This document shows, one piece after another, positions 8,441-18,853 of a DNA stretch of 64,000 nucleotides; position 1 is the first letter of the stretch; every line of letters starts with the position of its first letter. Origin of the DNA: a virus; IMG/VR virus record IMGVR_UViG_3300027749_000062, positions 40,242 to 104,241 of that record; one strand, given 5' to 3'. Under the pieces are notes generated by a model, which worked only from the letters and a program-made list of their open reading frames with translations, did no database searches and was not told the origin of the DNA. The position numbers were made by a program, and so were the translations under genes.

Positions 8441-11095
8441 TTACGGTAGTTTTGCCTTCAGTTCCTCTACTTGGTCACTCAGTTCTTTGATGGCCTCAAT
8501 CAATAATGGCACCAGACGTTCATAATTAATTGTCAAATATTGACTATCTATAGGTGCAGGATGAACAATTTCAGGTAAAACTGATTGTACTTGTTGTGCA
8601 GATACACCAACTTCGCGCCTTACTTTATAACCCAAATCTTGTGCCGTTTGATTAGCTTCATAATAGAAACCATTGAGTGACTTAACTTTATCTAAAGCAC
8701 CTATGATGTTTCCTAAATTCGTTTTTAGTTTATCATCAGAATAATATGCAGTAATAGTTCCAATTGCACGAATTTCACCAGCCGTTGTTGAAGCAGCCGT
8801 ACCAATACCAATTGAATTAAATTGAGAATTCTGTGTTGTGCTAGTAAATGTTGCAGCAGAACCTGTGGTATTTTGATTCAATGTTGGGAATGTACAATTG
8901 CTCAAATTACCTGATGATGGAGTACCAAGTATTGGAGTTACTAAAGTGGGACTTGTTGCAAAAACTAATGCACCAGAACCAGTTTCATCAGTAACAGCTG
9001 CCAGTAAATTGGCAGAATTGGAAGTTGCTAAGAAATTAGCAACATTTGTGGCAAGACCTGAAATACCAGTAGAAACTGGCAAACCAGTACAGTTTGTCAA
9101 TGTACCTGAATTTGGTGTGCCAAGTACAGGTGTTACTAAAGTTGGAGTATTTGAAAGTACAACTGAACCTGTTCCGGTAGAAGATGCAACTCCTGTACCA
9201 CCAGATGAAACTGGAACAGGTTGTGAAGAAGTTATTTGTCCTGCAGCAATATTTGCATTTAGTGTTCCATAATTTGCATACACTATAGCACCAACTGAGT
9301 TACTTGTTGGATTTGTTGCTAGACCTTGGAATAGATAATAATTACTTCCTGCAACTCTTACTAAACCTGCATATTTTGTACCTGCACTTACATATTGGCC
9401 ATAAAAACCAATGTCAACTGTATCCGATAAATTGTTCGCAGCTAATTCAATCAATGAATCAACTGTTTGGAAGGTTGAAACATTAATATATGAAGAAGTT
9501 CCATTGACAAATAAATTACCTGTGACACCTAAATCACCAGACAATGTACCACCAGTTCTTGGTAATGCATTATTTGCCGTTGTGAAAGCTGAATTTGCAT
9601 AAGAACCTGATGTTACTGCTTTAGTGTCTGCTGTAGCTGCATTTGTTGTTGCTGTATTTGCTTGTGTATACGCAGCGTTTGCCTGAATAAATGCAGGTTG
9701 TGCAGATAAAGCCGCCGTATTAGCAGCACTAAATGCTGAGTTAGCATAAGCACCAGATGTTATTGCATTAGCGTTGGCATTATTTGCCGCCAAATATGCA
9801 GAGTTAGCATAAGTGCCTGTCGTATTTTGAGATTGATATGCTGAATTTGCTTGTGTAAACGCAGGTTGTGCAGATAAAGCCGCCGTATTAGCAGCACTAA
9901 AAGCGGCATTTGCTTGGATAAAAGCACCAGTTAAAACTTTATTTGTTGGTACTGTTGTTGTGCTTGTTGATGTTGTACTATCAGAAATCATATTTGCAGT
10001 CATGATTTGTGAGTACTGTGTACCATTGTTTACATCTAAAATATCAAAATATTTACCTGTTTCATACCAACGTATAGTCGCATTGGCATTTGGAATACCA
10101 GTTGGTTGATTATTTGCAGTACCTCTATTAACACTAAAATAACTTATAACAGGTGTATTTGTGTTTGCATTTATTACAAAATTATTTGTTGTATAAACAA
10201 CTGTTCCATTAAGTACAAAAGAACCGCCAACAGTTACTGAACCTGATGTTGTCAATGATTGAAAAGCACCAACAGCATTTGTTGCTGAAAGTGATGATCC
10301 AGTCAATGTCATATTATTGATTGTTTGAGCACCAGACTGTAGATTATTAGCAAACAAATACGAAGAATTGGCAAAACTAAATGCCGAATTGGAATATATT
10401 CCGGTAGTATTTTGGGAACCATAAGCTGAATTAGCTTGTGTAAATGCTCCTAAGATGTATGCAATAATATCATAACCATTAACAACTGCGCTTGTTGCTG
10501 CAATAATGGAACCTCCAAAATTACCATTTGAAGTTACTGTTAATTGGCCAGCATTAATTCTATTATTTGAAGTTAAAAATGATGTATAAGTGTTTCCTGT
10601 TATACTTACGTTTCCTGTAATTCCTGCACCTGCACCTACAGTCAATGAATTTTGTAATGTTGCTGCACCTAATACATTGATTGTGTTAGAAATGGTTGTT
10701 GTACCAGAAACACTTAATGTTCCACCTAAGGTTGAATTATTTGATACTGATAAACTAGTACCTGTATTTGTGGCGTAGATAGTTCCATTAGAAGTAATCG
10801 AACCACTTGCAACTAAACTCTGTGATGTATTTGTGAAATATACTTGTTTACCTACAGTTAAGTTGTTGTCGATGGTTGCAGAAGAAGATGTACCTGTAAC
10901 TTGTAATAATCCGGAAATTGTAGCATTATTTCCAACAGATAGAGATGTGCCTGTTCCATTTAAAATCAAAGAACCAGAATCTTTTGTCCAATCATACTTA
11001 CCGATTGAATTGATTTCATTTGAATCGGCGTTTGTTGCAACAATCCAATCACCAAATGTGTTGGCGAAACCTAAAATATTGACTGTATTTGCCAT
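8441..11095 (-). CDS. Tail fibre with C-terminal S74 intramolecular chaperone
   Basis: 884 residues. Residues about 1-330 are beta-rich repeats (GNNATISGLLQVTGTS type), 330-560 carry YANSAY-type units, and 560-660 hold the shared DIGFYGQY module. Repeated LVTPVLGTPNSGTLTNCTG segments follow. From about residue 785 the sequence YYSDDKLKTNLGNI, then VGVSAQQVQSVLPEIV and LVPLLIEAIKELSDQVEELK is a Peptidase_S74 chaperone: the Ser and Lys of SDDKLK match the self-cleaving dyad and the end is a coiled coil. In this family the chaperone trimerises the fibre and then cuts itself off. Probably a trimeric fibre or spike. Confidence 0.85.
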   Translation of the reverse strand: MANTVNILGFANTFGDWIVATNADSNEINSIGKYDWTKDSGSLILNGTGTSLSVGNNATISGLLQVTGTSSSATIDNNLTVGKQVYFTNTSQSLVASGSITSNGTIYATNTGTSLSVSNNSTLGGTLSVSGTTTISNTINVLGAATLQNSLTVGAGAGITGNVSITGNTYTSFLTSNNRINAGQLTVTSNGNFGGSIIAATSAVVNGYDIIAYILGAFTQANSAYGSQNTTGIYSNSAFSFANSSYLFANNLQSGAQTINNMTLTGSSLSATNAVGAFQSLTTSGSVTVGGSFVLNGTVVYTTNNFVINANTNTPVISYFSVNRGTANNQPTGIPNANATIRWYETGKYFDILDVNNGTQYSQIMTANMISDSTTSTSTTTVPTNKVLTGAFIQANAAFSAANTAALSAQPAFTQANSAYQSQNTTGTYANSAYLAANNANANAITSGAYANSAFSAANTAALSAQPAFIQANAAYTQANTATTNAATADTKAVTSGSYANSAFTTANNALPRTGGTLSGDLGVTGNLFVNGTSSYINVSTFQTVDSLIELAANNLSDTVDIGFYGQYVSAGTKYAGLVRVAGSNYYLFQGLATNPTSNSVGAIVYANYGTLNANIAAGQITSSQPVPVSSGGTGVASSTGTGSVVLSNTPTLVTPVLGTPNSGTLTNCTGLPVSTGISGLATNVANFLATSNSANLLAAVTDETGSGALVFATSPTLVTPILGTPSSGNLSNCTFPTLNQNTTGSAATFTSTTQNSQFNSIGIGTAASTTAGEIRAIGTITAYYSDDKLKTNLGNIIGALDKVKSLNGFYYEANQTAQDLGYKVRREVGVSAQQVQSVLPEIVHPAPIDSQYLTINYERLVPLLIEAIKELSDQVEELKAKLP

Positions 11096-11096
11096 C

Positions 11097-11318
11097 TTAA
11101 CCTTTTATTAGTAATTGTTGCAACAACGATTTAATCTCGGACATGTCCGATTTGATGCAATCTATTTCTGATTTTACTTTATTTATTTCTTCTTTTTGAA
11201 TCTTTACCAACCTAAGTTTATTATAATACTCATTTTTTTCTGTACTATCTGTAGGCAAAAGAGCTCTACTGTTTATATCACGAACAAAATTTGTTCCAGT
11301 AACTCTTACTAGTTCCAT
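11097..11318 (-). CDS. Small helical coiled-coil protein in fibre operon
   Basis: 73 residues, MELVRVTGTNFVRDINSRALL, then a charged helical stretch (RLVKIQKEEINKVKSEIDCIKSDMSEIKSLLQQLL) with heptad-spaced Ile/Leu. One base separates it from the upstream 730-residue virion gene and one base from the downstream S74 fibre gene, so it is part of that transcript. Similar small proteins with a short head and a coiled coil occur between structural genes of T4-like phages; function unknown. Confidence 0.6.
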   Translation of the reverse strand: MELVRVTGTNFVRDINSRALLPTDSTEKNEYYNKLRLVKIQKEEINKVKSEIDCIKSDMSEIKSLLQQLLIKG

Positions 11319-11319
11319 T

Positions 11320-13512
11320 TTAGATTCCTGTTCCTGCTGGCAATGCTAATGCACGAATATCAGTTAAGAAAGGAACATTTGTATTATCACTTGTCGCTAA
11401 AACAATTTTGATTGCAAATTGAATAAATGATGTATACTTTTGACCTGTTGTTGCACTTACATAACTGATGCTGTTGTTTGCTTGGTTACTTGCATAAATG
11501 CCAGGCGCAGCTTCATATTCATACAAATCGGTTCTAGATGTGGAAAATGTATTTGGATTCTGCATAGTTGTCATCAACTGCCAGTTACCTGATTCAAACG
11601 GAGCTGTATCTAATGAATTCAAAATTTTGTAATAAACATAGATAGCTGTACCTAATGGTTTATATGCAGTATAAAATACTCTTAAATCACCTGAATCATT
11701 TCCTGGTGCAAGTACAACTTTCTTAGTGAAATATTTTGCATATGAATTACCACCTTTTGATGATGTTTCACCTGTTACTGTAACAACAGCATTTGCATTT
11801 CCTCCGCGAGTAGCTGGATTGGAAATTGTAATTGTTGGTGATGTTAGATAACCAGAACCTGGTGTAATTGCATATACAGAAGTAATTGCACCGTTGGCAT
11901 TTGCAGTAAATCCTAATGTTGCAACATTTGAACCAACATCTGGACTTGAAATTGATATTGTTGTTGCATTGACGTTATAACCATAACCTGGATTGGTAAT
12001 AGATATAACATTATTACCAATTCCCATGTTATTGATGAGATAAGAAATCGCATACATCGTAACACCATCGTCCGAAATGATTGGGGTCACGTTAGGATCA
12101 CTTGTGGCCATTGTTGCATACAATGAGAAGGAATTATTTGAATACTTTAATAGGGTTCTTTCTCCATTTCCATCATTTAAGTAAATGTCATCAGGTAAAG
12201 GACTTCCTAATCTTCCAGGAGTAATTGAATTTGTACCTGTTGGTACATTTCCAGTCTTTAATGTTGCTGTATATGAATAATTGATACTTGTTCCTGTTGG
12301 TGCAAGGTCAGTTGTGGTGATATTCATTGCATCATAAACTCTACTTGGAGAATAATTACCAAATATCTGTGAGGCACTATTCGCATCTATCTTATTCAAA
12401 ATATCTTGGTTGCCCATTTTTCTAAATGGCAAACCTTTGGGTACAGTAAACTGAACCGAAGCTGTGGTTGTAGAGAACACACATTTATCAATAACAAACA
12501 TCAAATCTTTTGTTTGGTCTGCTGACCATGTTATACCATTTTGAGATTCAAACAAAGCACCAACATAAGGAGCTGCACCAATTTTTGTTGGATTACTTGG
12601 ATTTGCATCTGATACATTAGCTTTTGCAGTAGAGGGTACAGCTATTTGATTTTGTTGACCATAATAAAGTACATAATCTTTAGAAGCTGAATTAACAATA
12701 AAAGCGTACAATACACCAGATTGAATATAAACCGGTGCATCAAAAACAAATTCTGTATAAGCACTTGGATCCAAATAATGTGGTGTGCTGGATGTGTTTA
12801 CTTGGTTTGGAAGTAACATAACCGTAGAGTAATCTAATGTAGAACCATCAGGATAACCATTAATTGTAGGTACAACACTAATTTTTACTGGAATATTTGT
12901 TGAAGGTTTTGAATAGAAAAATAATTTGATTGAGTATAAGAAAATGCCATTGGGGTAATTATCTTTTGAAACAATAAATGTTTGTGCAACCGGATCACTA
13001 TTACCTGTTTGTACGGTAGTAGAACGAGTCGTTGTAACTGAACTAATTAATTGATTGGCTCTTTGATTTACTTGAGTAAATACAGATTTAGAAGAATCTA
13101 TTGAAGGTGCAAAATCTAATTTTTGTGAGGATGTTGAAAGACCTGAGGCGACAAATGTTCCTTCGGCAAATGTTGTTGCGGTTGTTAAATCTGTGGCCAC
13201 AGTTCTATTATCTACGCGAAATACTCTACTTCCGGTTTGAAATGTAGTGGAAGGAACATTGAAAATACCAACAAAATTACCAGCTTCATCTGTCGAAGGT
13301 TTAGCTAATGAGTTTCCAGTTTGCACCGCCGAGCTAATTTTAGTTAAATTGCCTGAAATGGAATAACGAGAACTAATATCTCCACCCATTTCTGTATTTG
13401 TACCCAACGATAAATTTACAGGAGTACTAAGTGTAACAAGTTTTGTTACCGGATCATATGCTGTAATGGTTGCAGAATAAGTGTAAAGACTTGAGCGATA
13501 AAGTGTTGTCAT
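11320..13512 (-). CDS. Large virion structural protein (baseplate/fibre-associated)
   Basis: 730 residues. The N-terminal third is beta-rich (SLYTYSATITAYDPVTKLVTL), the middle (DPVAQTFIVSKDNYPNGIFLYSIKLFFYSKPS, IPVKISVVPTINGYPDGS) is the pattern of T4-like phage structural proteins that follow a DUF4815 protein, and two copies of a Gly-rich motif (NPGYGYNVNATTISI; TPGSGYLTSPTITISNP) sit near residues 500-560. It is immediately downstream of the 1770-residue gene. Probably an outer baseplate or fibre-attachment protein occupying the place of T4 gp9/gp10, but sequence identity with those is not visible to me. Confidence 0.65.
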   Translation of the reverse strand: MTTLYRSSLYTYSATITAYDPVTKLVTLSTPVNLSLGTNTEMGGDISSRYSISGNLTKISSAVQTGNSLAKPSTDEAGNFVGIFNVPSTTFQTGSRVFRVDNRTVATDLTTATTFAEGTFVASGLSTSSQKLDFAPSIDSSKSVFTQVNQRANQLISSVTTTRSTTVQTGNSDPVAQTFIVSKDNYPNGIFLYSIKLFFYSKPSTNIPVKISVVPTINGYPDGSTLDYSTVMLLPNQVNTSSTPHYLDPSAYTEFVFDAPVYIQSGVLYAFIVNSASKDYVLYYGQQNQIAVPSTAKANVSDANPSNPTKIGAAPYVGALFESQNGITWSADQTKDLMFVIDKCVFSTTTASVQFTVPKGLPFRKMGNQDILNKIDANSASQIFGNYSPSRVYDAMNITTTDLAPTGTSINYSYTATLKTGNVPTGTNSITPGRLGSPLPDDIYLNDGNGERTLLKYSNNSFSLYATMATSDPNVTPIISDDGVTMYAISYLINNMGIGNNVISITNPGYGYNVNATTISISSPDVGSNVATLGFTANANGAITSVYAITPGSGYLTSPTITISNPATRGGNANAVVTVTGETSSKGGNSYAKYFTKKVVLAPGNDSGDLRVFYTAYKPLGTAIYVYYKILNSLDTAPFESGNWQLMTTMQNPNTFSTSRTDLYEYEAAPGIYASNQANNSISYVSATTGQKYTSFIQFAIKIVLATSDNTNVPFLTDIRALALPAGTGI

Positions 13513-13531
13513 TTATTTTTCCAAAATTTTA

Positions 13532-16500
13532 TTAATTATTTATTGTCTTGGGAAATGATTTATCACCAAAAACTCTACTAATTGTATATAAGAAAGCAAA
13601 TAGTGCCCACATTCCGTAACCTGTTACTATACCAGCTTGCTTGTCTTTTCTTGGTAATAAGTTGACTATTTTACTAATTGGTTTACCAATATTCATAATA
13701 ATTTTACCAGCGAGATTATCTTTATCTCTCTTACCCATTATATATGCCATATGTTCAGCCCAAGGTGTTGCAATTCTATGAGCCCATTTTGTTGCAAGTT
13801 TTGCTTGGACTTCAGAACGCTTCTTATCATCTTTAATCCAGAACATACATTGTGGACCTTCACCGGACATCCAATCAACAACAACTGTAGCCCAACGAAT
13901 ATAACCATGATAGGCCGCAGGGTCATTCAATTTTAACAATTCACCAAATTCTTGGTCCGCCTTGTAAATTGATTCATCCATTAGTCCCAATTGGTATAGT
14001 TTGGTACAGATAATTTTACCTCCACCACCGCCACCTCCAGAAGGTTTTGGTGGAGGTGGAACATATGTTGCAGATACATCGAGACTGTAAACATATTTTG
14101 ATGTAATGTTAATTGTTGAACCAACATAGTAACTAGAAGTATTTGAAGCAGTAGCTGGATCCAATCTTAATTGAGTTGCACCAACAAACCACTCTGCGCC
14201 AGCTGGCATTCTAACCGAAGTTCCTGCATTAGTATATGTAATCGGTGGATTAATTGTAGTATACACTATCGTGTTTGATGCATTCTTAATTGTTGCACCA
14301 AAAGCTGATGTTGTTGTACCTGAACTTGTTGCGGTCCATCCAAGTTTTACCGTTGTTGGTGCATTTGATACTGTATAAGTAAAAGTTGTTGTTGATGCTG
14401 GTGTGTTCGTTAAAGAAGTTCCAATGCTTGTACCATTCGCATAAACTGTTGCTGAACCTGATGCACCAACCTCTATCGTGTAAATTCCGTTAGCTGTGAG
14501 TGTGACGGGTGAGGTAAAATTGAAATTGGTACTATTAGTTCCATCACCCCAAACTCCATAGTTATTCAATAGTGATGAATAACCTTGTACTATTGGTGTT
14601 CCAAATATTTGTGTTGTTGTATTACCATTTAATGTATTTGACCAACCACCACCAACACCACTAATTGAACCACTTTGGCTTATGTTTATTACTGAATTAG
14701 AGGCTACTGTTCCTGATGCAGAAGAAGACAAGTAATTTCCACTAGAGTCAAATGTTGCATTCCTTAAAGTTGTAGATCCTAATAAATTAGGAACACCAAG
14801 AATATCTGAAACATATAAACGAACTTTTGTCGTATCTGTATAATAATAAACAGTTGTTACACGAGCAATTGGATAGAACACACTGGCAATATAAAAACCA
14901 ATAATATCATCATTATTAAATGTGCCAGAAACACCTGTCAATTCAATTGTATTTGGAGCAGTCATGTATCGTGATACATCTACACCATCAAAGAATGTCG
15001 ATACATTTGAATTGACCAACAAACCAGATGCACGAATAATAACTTGTTGCGGTCTAATGTAAGGCAATACTGTAATATTAGTCAAGTATCCATTATTAAT
15101 TCCAAATGTGGAAGAAGTAGGATTATATGCACCTGAAGTAACATTTTGAATTTGACTTGCATATGTTTGCGTTGTTGTGCTTACAGTAGTTGTCCTAGAT
15201 GTACTAGTAGTGGATACGCTTGAGCTAGAACTACTACTTGATGATAATGTTCCTGGAATAGTTTGATAATCACCTGAATTTAACAAGTTAACACCAGTTG
15301 TGGCTTGATATATTTGAAAATTAGGATTAGTAACTAAAATCGCTGGTGCTTGATTGTTATCTACCCAATTGTCCATTGGTGGGTTCATTTGTAATAACCC
15401 CTGTTGGACTGAAACATTGAATGGATTTACAGAAACTGTACTACTTGCAAGTGGTTGAACAGCAACATTTTCTGTTGTGTATGGTAAAGTAAACAGATTT
15501 GTTTGAGCACCATTGATGCTATTAATTCTATAACTATTTGTATTTGCTATCGTTCCTAAACTCGCAAGCACAACAGGATTTTGGAGTTGAAAATTATCAA
15601 CCAATTGCAATGCAGTTAGTTGATTTTTACGAACATTGATGTTTGCAGCATAGTCTGGATTTTGTGTGTCTGCTGTTCCAAATGATGAAAAATCATCAAC
15701 CAATATACCATTCTTAAAACGATTTAAACCATTAGCATCAGGAATTTGTAAAGAACTAGCTTTTTGTTCCAAAATACTTAATGATGTATAATATTCTAAA
15801 TTATTAACACGGGTTTCTAAATCTGTAATATCTTCTTTAGCCCAACGCTTGTGAATAATTTTATTGATAGACAAGTTTGATGGAACACCAGGTGTACCCT
15901 CACCAGGAACAAAAGCTGTATATGGGTCGTGAAATAAATTTGCAATTATCATAGAACCAGATGGTTCATTTGGCAATAATGGATTAACAGAAGGTGTACC
16001 TTGAATTATATTAAAACTCTTATCTTTTGTTAATACTAATTTGTCGTTTCTACCCAAATAGTATTGATAGAAACCTGTAAAGTTTGATAAATTATTGGGT
16101 ATCAACATACCAATATCATTCGTAGAAGTTTGTGTACCTGAATATTCCCAAACATATGCAGTCTGACCATTAACTCGGCAAGGCCTAAAATCAATACAAT
16201 CTCTTAATGCATATTGTACACCATCTTTAGCTGTGTATGAACCAATTTGTGCATAAGCTTCTGCTGAACTCGATACACCACCATAAGTTGAGCCTGATGT
16301 ATTATATGATTGGATACTGAAATAACCATCACCAGAAGATGCTTGTGTGTGAGAATAGTAATCTACAGCAACAAGAATATTTCCTGAAGGAATCGGCGCA
16401 CCTGGAATCAATGAAACCGATGCATGGTCATAGAAACTATCTCTTTGGCCATTGTCTAATGTGAAATAAGAAGTAATATCTGTATAATTTGACAATGAAC

Positions 16501-18844
16501 CTGATGGATTTGTACCAGCAACACCTGAATCAAATACACCTACAATTCTTTTAACATCATTTACATACAATGACATTTTTCCAGTTGCTGTAATGTCTGT
16601 TTTACTAATTGTAATTTGACCTTTTGTTAAATCCTGATAAGAATTTGTTCCAGAAACTGATGCAAGTGTACCAACAGTTACGGTGTTACCCGTAACTAAA
16701 GATTTTGATTTTAAAACATAACTTGAAGAATCACCACTGCTTGCTTGGACTTGTGCAATAATTGTAACATTTTTATTTGTACCAACACCAGAACCAACTG
16801 TAAATGTTGCTTGAGTTTTATCAGAAGAAATTGAAATTGTATTACCTGATGTAGTAAAATCTAAAACATTACCTGTTGAATTATCAACAACCATGAATAA
16901 TTGCGGCGCAGATGAACTATCTAAAGTACCTGTACCTTCAAATCTTAATGGATTACTTGCATTGCCTGATGTTGCTTGTAGTGTTAATGTATTACCAGTA
17001 AATGTTTTTGAACGATATACTCTTTGTGTAAAATAAGAAGTGGTGGTTAATTGTGCAACATATGGATAACCAATTTGAAATATTAATTCGGGTGAAACTT
17101 GTGAATATAATATTGTATCTGAATTTGCAAGACCATTAACTTTACCACTTGCTGCATTTATATTCACATTTGCGGTTAGCGCATAAGAACCAGAACCGGC
17201 AGTTTTAACAATAGATTCAACATCATAATTTTCATATATCAATGAGAAAGTTGATGTTGCTGTTGGTGTTACTGTGAATGGAGAATCCACATTTACTACT
17301 TTGGAAGCACCATTGTAACTTGTAATATTTCTCAAATCAATAATACCGCCAGTATTCATACTTACTGTTACATTGAAGTAAGAATTTGAAGTGGCTGAGA
17401 ATGAACCGTTTGTATCATTAATTGTGAAGGTTGTTGCAGTGCCTGATGTAACATTTCCGGATAATGTGTTTGCAGCAAAATCTGAAATATATGCATTGAA
17501 AATATATGTTTTAGTATTTGTTCCAGTACCTGAATTATATTTCAAGTTACGCATGAAAGCAGAACCAATCAATGTTGATGAATAAGTTGTAGTATTTGTT
17601 GAAACAATGTTAGCTGCAGGAACACAATGCAAATCAACTTGAGGCAATGTAGAAATATCAAATACACCATTAGAGGTGTCTACAACAAAATAATTTCCGT
17701 AATCCACATAAACTGGATTATTACTGATATTTGCAACAGACTGAGCTCTTGTGTTTGTTAATTTAATATCAGATTGGTTCTCTACTCGATAACCATGAAC
17801 ATATGCAACACCTTTACTAATACTTAAATCATAGGTTGTATTTGATGTAGAATTTGCAGATGGTGTTAGTTTGAAATCATTAACAATATAATCACCATTT
17901 GTTTCATAATCACGTTTTGCAAAGTAATCATCGATGGTTGAGTAAACAGTGCCATCAACTTGTTTTAAAATATTACCATTTTCAATCCGAACCAATTCAA
18001 TAAAATTATCATCATTACCTAAAGTCAAAGGCAACGTAATCAATGTTAGTGTGATAACATATCTGTCTGCACCCGGTGCTTGATAGTTGGATGCACCAAT
18101 AGCAGGATCCAACAAAGAAGAATCATTGATGTAATCGTAAATTGTTTCTGTAATTTGTAAACCAATGCGGTATGATGGTAAATTATCATACTTGTCTAAA
18201 ATGATTGTCTGTGGATTAACAGTAACAAAGTTACCTATTGAATATTGGATGCCAGTACTATTTGAAATGGAATATCCATTAACAACATAAAATACACCAT
18301 TCGCAATAGAAGCAACCGATGAAAGACCAGTTGAAGATATGGTTGTTGATACTGAATTAACTACTGTAGTGGTCGATGTAGCGACAGAAGCATAGTATGT
18401 TGAACCTGTGCTTGTTGAAATAACACTACCATCGGTAAATTGAGCACCTGAGAGATATGTTACAATCAATGTTGGTGGGTCACCAACGGTGGAACCACTA
18501 GTTGTAGTTTCAGCCGTAGCAATAACTCTAGCAAGAATTGTTCCTGTTGAATCTTGAATAATTTGGCCTGCGAAATTCCCAGCAGTTACTGTAATACCAT
18601 TGTAAGTATTGTTCAGTTTAATATAATAACATTGTTGATTAAGTGTGACTTGTCCACCCGAAACTGGTGTATTTGTAGAATATATCGCAGAAGCAAATTC
18701 AGAAATTTGATTCTGTAAAATTGTTTGAGACTGTGTTAATTCACGAGCTTGAACCGCAGAACCTGGCTTAAACAGTATGCGGTGAAAGTTTTTTGATGGG
18801 TCAAAATCGTCAAAATATGGACCAACATTGAAATTTAAAGACAT
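13532..18844 (-). CDS. Giant DUF4815-type virion protein
   Basis: 1770 residues, one of the largest genes here. The N-terminus has the DUF4815 signature: FNVGPYFDDFDPSKNFHRIL, FKPGSAVQARELTQSQTIL. The centre is a long series of beta-rich domains with the helical spacer DLETRVNNLEYYTSLSILEQ near residue 1010. Near the C-terminus a PPPPKPSGGGGGGG linker leads to a last domain of about 150 residues with CTKLYQLGLMDESIYKADQ and a hydrophobic helix (YGMWALFAFLYTI). AAAGG precedes the ATG at 18844. T4-like environmental phages carry DUF4815 proteins in the baseplate-fibre region; a role in holding fibres on the baseplate is inferred. The C-terminal hydrophobic helix is unusual for a fibre. Confidence 0.75.
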   Translation of the reverse strand: MSLNFNVGPYFDDFDPSKNFHRILFKPGSAVQARELTQSQTILQNQISEFASAIYSTNTPVSGGQVTLNQQCYYIKLNNTYNGITVTAGNFAGQIIQDSTGTILARVIATAETTTSGSTVGDPPTLIVTYLSGAQFTDGSVISTSTGSTYYASVATSTTTVVNSVSTTISSTGLSSVASIANGVFYVVNGYSISNSTGIQYSIGNFVTVNPQTIILDKYDNLPSYRIGLQITETIYDYINDSSLLDPAIGASNYQAPGADRYVITLTLITLPLTLGNDDNFIELVRIENGNILKQVDGTVYSTIDDYFAKRDYETNGDYIVNDFKLTPSANSTSNTTYDLSISKGVAYVHGYRVENQSDIKLTNTRAQSVANISNNPVYVDYGNYFVVDTSNGVFDISTLPQVDLHCVPAANIVSTNTTTYSSTLIGSAFMRNLKYNSGTGTNTKTYIFNAYISDFAANTLSGNVTSGTATTFTINDTNGSFSATSNSYFNVTVSMNTGGIIDLRNITSYNGASKVVNVDSPFTVTPTATSTFSLIYENYDVESIVKTAGSGSYALTANVNINAASGKVNGLANSDTILYSQVSPELIFQIGYPYVAQLTTTSYFTQRVYRSKTFTGNTLTLQATSGNASNPLRFEGTGTLDSSSAPQLFMVVDNSTGNVLDFTTSGNTISISSDKTQATFTVGSGVGTNKNVTIIAQVQASSGDSSSYVLKSKSLVTGNTVTVGTLASVSGTNSYQDLTKGQITISKTDITATGKMSLYVNDVKRIVGVFDSGVAGTNPSGSLSNYTDITSYFTLDNGQRDSFYDHASVSLIPGAPIPSGNILVAVDYYSHTQASSGDGYFSIQSYNTSGSTYGGVSSSAEAYAQIGSYTAKDGVQYALRDCIDFRPCRVNGQTAYVWEYSGTQTSTNDIGMLIPNNLSNFTGFYQYYLGRNDKLVLTKDKSFNIIQGTPSVNPLLPNEPSGSMIIANLFHDPYTAFVPGEGTPGVPSNLSINKIIHKRWAKEDITDLETRVNNLEYYTSLSILEQKASSLQIPDANGLNRFKNGILVDDFSSFGTADTQNPDYAANINVRKNQLTALQLVDNFQLQNPVVLASLGTIANTNSYRINSINGAQTNLFTLPYTTENVAVQPLASSTVSVNPFNVSVQQGLLQMNPPMDNWVDNNQAPAILVTNPNFQIYQATTGVNLLNSGDYQTIPGTLSSSSSSSSSVSTTSTSRTTTVSTTTQTYASQIQNVTSGAYNPTSSTFGINNGYLTNITVLPYIRPQQVIIRASGLLVNSNVSTFFDGVDVSRYMTAPNTIELTGVSGTFNNDDIIGFYIASVFYPIARVTTVYYYTDTTKVRLYVSDILGVPNLLGSTTLRNATFDSSGNYLSSSASGTVASNSVINISQSGSISGVGGGWSNTLNGNTTTQIFGTPIVQGYSSLLNNYGVWGDGTNSTNFNFTSPVTLTANGIYTIEVGASGSATVYANGTSIGTSLTNTPASTTTFTYTVSNAPTTVKLGWTATSSGTTTSAFGATIKNASNTIVYTTINPPITYTNAGTSVRMPAGAEWFVGATQLRLDPATASNTSSYYVGSTINITSKYVYSLDVSATYVPPPPKPSGGGGGGGKIICTKLYQLGLMDESIYKADQEFGELLKLNDPAAYHGYIRWATVVVDWMSGEGPQCMFWIKDDKKRSEVQAKLATKWAHRIATPWAEHMAYIMGKRDKDNLAGKIIMNIGKPISKIVNLLPRKDKQAGIVTGYGMWALFAFLYTISRVFGDKSFPKTINN

Positions 18845-18853
18845 TTTTTTCCT

